Shown here one piece after another: positions 60,234 to 64,000 of a stretch of DNA of 64,000 nt. Position 1 is the stretch's first letter; each line of letters begins with the position of its first letter. The DNA comes from Anaerocolumna xylanovorans DSM 12503. Its GTDB lineage: Bacteria > Bacillota > Clostridia > Lachnospirales > Lachnospiraceae. The notes under the pieces were generated by a model. That model had not been told where the DNA came from. It worked only from the letters and a program-made list of their open reading frames with translations, and ran no database searches. The stretch is taken from contig NZ_FRFD01000003.1 in assembly GCF_900143645.1 (NCBI RefSeq), forward strand, positions 1,116,001-1,180,000, given 5' to 3'. Both the position numbers and the translations under genes were made by a program.

Positions 60234-63023
60234 ATGGAAATACCAGATAACTTCAATCGGACAATAATTGAAAATATGATTGGCGGCTTTGCCCTGCATA
60301 GCATTATAACGGATGAAAATGGCAGGCCCATTGATTATCGGTATATGGAAGCCAATAAATCTTTTGAGAAATACACCGGGCTTAAGAGAGAAGAAATTAT
60401 TGGCAGAACAATTCTTGAGATAGTCCCCGAAATTGATGAGGATACAATAAGCTGGATTCAATTTTTCGGCCAGGTTGCCCTGACTGGAATTGCAAACAGC
60501 ACGGAACAATACTCCAAGGTATTTAAACGTTGGTACAGGGTGAATTCTTATTGTCCCAAGATAGGTTATTTTGCGGTTATTTTCATGGATATTACTGAAT
60601 TAAGAGAAAAAACGGAAGATTTGAATGTAAAAAACAACGATCTTAGCCTTCTGCTGGAAGAGCAAACTATGCTGTTAAGTGATCTTGAGAAATCCCAAGC
60701 TGCACTTCGAATGAAGAATGAAACATTAGAGAAACTTAGTAAAGAACTTAGAAAAAACGAAGAACGACTTAATAACGCCCAAAGGATAGCAAAAGTAGGC
60801 AACTGGGAATTAGATTTAAAGACGAATATGTTATGGGGATCCGAAGAGGCATTTCATATTTATGAAATTGAAAGAACAACCCCTGTAGTTCCGCTGGCAA
60901 GAGTTAAAGAACTTCCCCTTGGTGATTATAAAAATATTTCCGAGCAAGCATTCGATAAGCTGTTGAAAGAAAATGTCCCTTACGATGTCCGCTATGAAAT
61001 GGTTTCGGAAGATGGTTTCAATAAATATATCCGTTCCATGGCCGCCTTAGAAAGAGGTAAGAACGGTAATCCGGTAAAGCTTATAGGTATTATACAGGAT
61101 ATAACAGAAGATATTTTACATGAGAGGGAATTGGCAAAAAAGAACGAAGAATTATCCTCCCTTTACGAAGAGATTCTGGCTTCCGAAGAAGAATTAAGAC
61201 AGCAAAATGAAGTCTTATTTCAGAAAAATGAAGAAATTACTGGCCTATACGAAGAATTAACGGCCCAGGAAGAAGAATTAAAGGCTAATTACGAACAGCT
61301 CAATGAAAATATGGACAAACTCAAGAAAAGTGAGGCAATTAACAGCCTCATTCTGGAGACTGCGGCAGAAGGTGTCTGGCAGTATGATATATCCACGGAC
61401 ACTTATACAATTTCTCCGCGGTTTGTAAAAGCACTTGGATATCAATTCGAGGATATAAAATCCCTTACTGATATTATTGATATAACCCATCCTGATGACA
61501 GAGAACTGGCAGCTTTCAATTTTAATGAACATTTTCAGGGAAAAACAGATAAATTCGACTGTGAATACCGCCTTATGTGCAAGGATGGTTCCTGCCTATG
61601 GGTCAGGTCAGCAGGCAAAGTATTAAAACATCTTGATGGCAGACCATATGTTATGGCAGGCTCTTTTCTTGATATAACCAAATTAAAAGAACAGCAGCTG
61701 AAATTAGAGCATATGGCTTATCATGATATGCTGACAGATCTCCCGAATAGAAGCCTGTTCCTTTTTGAGTTGGATAAAGCATTAAAAGAAACAGCCTGGA
61801 TGTGTAAAAAGCTGGCTGTAATATTTATTGACTTGGATAACTTTAAGGATGTCAATGATACACTTGGTCACAGTACAGGTGACTTGCTTCTTAAGTCCAT
61901 GGCTTCCCGTTTAAAAGAACACATCAGGAAGCAGGATATGCTGACAAGACTTGGCGGTGATGAATTTGCAGTCATGATTCGGGATATTGACTCTGAAGAA
62001 GAAGTTTATGAGTTCTGTCTGCGGATTAAGGAGAAAGTTCTGGAACCCTTTGAATTCAATGGTTACCGTTTTAATATCAGCCCGAGTATGGGGATTTCCA
62101 TGTATCCCAATAATGCTGCCAACGGAGAAGAACTTCTAAAGAATGCAGATACCGCCATGTATCGTTCAAAAAGCATTGGTAAAAATACGATTCAGTTCTA
62201 CCAGGATTTTATGAGAAAAGATATGCTTAGAAGGCTTTCTATTGAGAGTCATTTAAGAAATGCGTTAAAAAAGAATATATTTACTCTTCATTATCAACCC
62301 CAGATATGCTTAAAGACTGGCACTATAAGAGCTTTTGAAGCTTTGATCCGTTGGACAGACGAAGAACTTGGCATGATTTCACCCTCTGAATTTATTCCGG
62401 TAGCTGAGAGCGCAGGACTCATTGTTCCACTGGGTGAATGGATTCTGAAAGAAGCCTGTAAAGAAGCCAAAAGGCTAAACAGCGGTCAGAATAAGATACT
62501 AATGTCTGTTAATATCTCCGCCGTTCAGTTAAAGCAGCTTGATTTTGTTGATCTGGTAAAAAATACATTAAAAGAAACGGGACTGAAACCGGAACTGCTT
62601 GAACTGGAAGTGACGGAAACAACCTTAATCAGCTCCTTTGAAACAACTATCAGCATGTTTGAAGAATTACGGAAAATTGGTGTTAAAATATCCCTGGATG
62701 ACTTTGGCACCGGCTATTCTTCCCTTAGCTATCTGAAAAAACTTCCTATTGATACTTTAAAGATTGATAAAAGCTTTATAAAGGATTTGGATAAAGAGTG
62801 TATTGAAAAGGAAATAACGGAATCTATCGTAGCTTTGGTACATAAGCTGAACATTGAAGTTATTGCGGAAGGTGTTGAGAACGGCAAACAATTAGCATAT
62901 TTAATGCAGTGTAACTGTGATAATATACAGGGCTTCTTAATTAGTAAGCCTGTTCCGGCAATTAGTGCGAAGGAATTATTGAATAAAAATTATATGGCAT
63001 ATATAGGCGTACAGGTTTCCTGA
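60234..63023 (+). CDS. PAS-GGDEF-EAL cyclic-di-GMP turnover protein
   Basis: A 929-residue cytoplasmic signalling protein with no membrane segment. PAS domains at about 10-120, 185-300 and 370-490, joined by coiled coils (125-185; 300-365). GGDEF domain about 500-660 with active site GGDEF at 574-578, preceded by no RxxD-type inhibition site that I can pick out. EAL domain about 680-920 with EAL at 702-704 and intact downstream residues (SVNISAVQL, DDFGTGYSSL, KIDKSF, EGVE). Both cyclase and phosphodiesterase look competent. Its product is the ligand of the riboswitch at 24.8 kb. Confidence 0.92.
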   Translation: MEIPDNFNRTIIENMIGGFALHSIITDENGRPIDYRYMEANKSFEKYTGLKREEIIGRTILEIVPEIDEDTISWIQFFGQVALTGIANSTEQYSKVFKRWYRVNSYCPKIGYFAVIFMDITELREKTEDLNVKNNDLSLLLEEQTMLLSDLEKSQAALRMKNETLEKLSKELRKNEERLNNAQRIAKVGNWELDLKTNMLWGSEEAFHIYEIERTTPVVPLARVKELPLGDYKNISEQAFDKLLKENVPYDVRYEMVSEDGFNKYIRSMAALERGKNGNPVKLIGIIQDITEDILHERELAKKNEELSSLYEEILASEEELRQQNEVLFQKNEEITGLYEELTAQEEELKANYEQLNENMDKLKKSEAINSLILETAAEGVWQYDISTDTYTISPRFVKALGYQFEDIKSLTDIIDITHPDDRELAAFNFNEHFQGKTDKFDCEYRLMCKDGSCLWVRSAGKVLKHLDGRPYVMAGSFLDITKLKEQQLKLEHMAYHDMLTDLPNRSLFLFELDKALKETAWMCKKLAVIFIDLDNFKDVNDTLGHSTGDLLLKSMASRLKEHIRKQDMLTRLGGDEFAVMIRDIDSEEEVYEFCLRIKEKVLEPFEFNGYRFNISPSMGISMYPNNAANGEELLKNADTAMYRSKSIGKNTIQFYQDFMRKDMLRRLSIESHLRNALKKNIFTLHYQPQICLKTGTIRAFEALIRWTDEELGMISPSEFIPVAESAGLIVPLGEWILKEACKEAKRLNSGQNKILMSVNISAVQLKQLDFVDLVKNTLKETGLKPELLELEVTETTLISSFETTISMFEELRKIGVKISLDDFGTGYSSLSYLKKLPIDTLKIDKSFIKDLDKECIEKEITESIVALVHKLNIEVIAEGVENGKQLAYLMQCNCDNIQGFLISKPVPAISAKELLNKNYMAYIGVQVS

Positions 63024-63120
63024 TATGCTGTAAATATGGTGTTATAATTTCCTTTTGCAATGCATAATTTACCATAAGTACTACCGAAACCGAATCGGGT
63101 AAAATGCAAGGAGCAGGTTA

Positions 63121-64000
63121 ATGACCATCAGGTATCAAAAGAAACTAATCTTCTTATTTTTCATTATGTCCATTCTGGTTACCGGATGCAGTATAGGAAA
63201 AAGCAAAGTAATTGAATCAGGAAAAACCCTTTCCATGTATATAGCAACTGACATACATTATCTGGCAGACAGCATTCATGATAATGGTAAAGCATATCAA
63301 AATTTTTCTCTCTTGGGAGATGGAAGAATGGTACAATATGTTGATGATATTGTAAATGCTTTTGGATATGATATAAAAATAAATAAGCCTGATATTCTTA
63401 TACTAAGCGGTGATTTGACAACCAATGGAGAAAAGGCAAGCCATCTTAAACTGGCAGAAAAATTAGAGGAGATAGAAAAATCTACCGGCACAAGGATTTA
63501 TGTCATACCCGGAAACCATGATATTGATAATCCATGGGCAAGGGGCTTTCAGGGGACGGAACGTTACAAAACACCGTCAGTTAATGCCTCAGAGTTTGAA
63601 AAAATTTATAAAGATTTTGGATATGATGAAGCCATCTCAAAGGATAAAGATTCTTTAAGCTATCTGGCCGCTCCTTCTAAGGATGTGCGGCTTCTGATGC
63701 TGGATACATGTGAATACCAGCTTAACCCCAAAACCGGTACTCCTGTTACTAATGGCGAAATAAGAGAAAGTACATTGGAATGGATCAGAAAATGCTGTAA
63801 GGAAGCTCAAGAGAAAAATATCAGAATCGTTACGGTAATGCACCATAATCTTTATGATCACAGCCCCAGAATACATTACGGATTTACCTTGGATAACAGC
63901 GAAGAGGTGGAAAAAGTATTCAGAGAAAACAATCTTGATTTGGTGCTAAGCGGCCACGTTCATATACAGGATATTAAATCGAAAGAAGAAAGCGGTAAAC
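63121..64000 (+). CDS. Metallophosphoesterase lipoprotein, 3' truncated by window
   Basis: First 293 codons of an exported calcineurin-like phosphoesterase. Lipobox LVTGC with lipidated Cys23. Metal ligands in order: DIH, SGDLTTNGE, PGNHDID, MHHNL and GHVH. AAGGAG lies seven bases before ATG 63121. It hydrolyses a phosphate ester outside the cell; substrate unknown. The C-terminal end and any downstream gene are outside the window. Confidence 0.9.
   Translation, partial: MTIRYQKKLIFLFFIMSILVTGCSIGKSKVIESGKTLSMYIATDIHYLADSIHDNGKAYQNFSLLGDGRMVQYVDDIVNAFGYDIKINKPDILILSGDLTTNGEKASHLKLAEKLEEIEKSTGTRIYVIPGNHDIDNPWARGFQGTERYKTPSVNASEFEKIYKDFGYDEAISKDKDSLSYLAAPSKDVRLLMLDTCEYQLNPKTGTPVTNGEIRESTLEWIRKCCKEAQEKNIRIVTVMHHNLYDHSPRIHYGFTLDNSEEVEKVFRENNLDLVLSGHVHIQDIKSKEESGK

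Noticed and set aside
1..64000. CRISPR arrays, rRNA genes, complete insertion sequences or prophage structural genes
   Set aside because: No regularly spaced repeats with unique spacers, no rRNA motifs, no transposase or capsid-like genes were seen.

Overview
The window looks like chromosome from a low-GC, anaerobic Firmicute, most probably a Lachnospiraceae relative. The reasons are the AT-rich DNA, strong GGAGG-type ribosome binding sites with frequent TTG and GTG starts, Gram-positive lipoproteins, a CUT2 sugar transporter beside cytoplasmic glycosidases, and families typical of that group (DUF362, DUF1836, DUF4405, TIGR04076, DUF5680). The genus is not resolved from sequence alone.

Region 1 (1-8.5 kb) starts with the end of a sugar ABC permease and two decayed redox genes. 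A divergent TetR / aldo-keto reductase pair follows, with overlapping -35 boxes and paired operators. Then comes a DUF362 lipoprotein - ArsP-like permease - ECF S-component/kinase fusion operon, a DUF4405 haem-type membrane protein and a beta-phosphoglucomutase. Region 2 (8.5-22.4 kb) is a glycan locus: an AraC-GH39 fusion regulator divergent from an operon encoding a CUT2 ABC transporter (ATPase, two permeases, binding lipoprotein), GH3, GH43, a small HPr-like protein and a GH78 rhamnosidase. None of the glycosidases carries a signal peptide, so import precedes hydrolysis.

Region 3 (22.4-24.5 kb) holds an exported alpha/beta hydrolase and an exported flavodoxin, behind a promoter duplicated from the one that drives the DUF362 operon. 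A truncated second flavodoxin follows. Region 4 (24.7-28.8 kb) is a remnant of an integrative element. A class I cyclic-di-GMP riboswitch with terminator, a nine-residue leader peptide, a second terminator and an RBS-masking hairpin precede a split sigma-like gene pair. Three minus-strand DNA-binding or replication-like genes come next. The region ends at a 3' tRNA-Ser fragment that looks like an attachment site, with no integrase present.

Region 5 (29-56 kb) is a patchwork of small regulator/effector units: a stress-type membrane-protein cluster with DUF1836, an M29 peptidase - ArsR/DUF2087 operon, MarR-MFS, YitT with a leader terminator, VOC-WYL, a DUF3795-S51 peptidase fusion, a GMC dehydrogenase with its small subunit, and secreted Listeria-Bacteroides-repeat, Ig-like and beta-lactamase-fold proteins, plus MATE. 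Three copies of a palindrome sit near 32.9, 34.5 and 41.2 kb, two of them directly before genes. Several genes are decayed (MerR, ACT, serine hydrolase). Region 6 (56.2-64 kb) is an LRR / VWA / MoxR-ATPase three-gene module, a PAS-GGDEF-EAL cyclic-di-GMP enzyme with both active sites intact, and a metallophosphoesterase lipoprotein cut by the window end.

The less ordinary material is the riboswitch-controlled element remnant, the three-copy palindrome, the promoter shared by two exported-redox operons, the ECF-kinase fusion, the HPr-like protein inside the glycosidase operon and the LRR/VWA/MoxR module.
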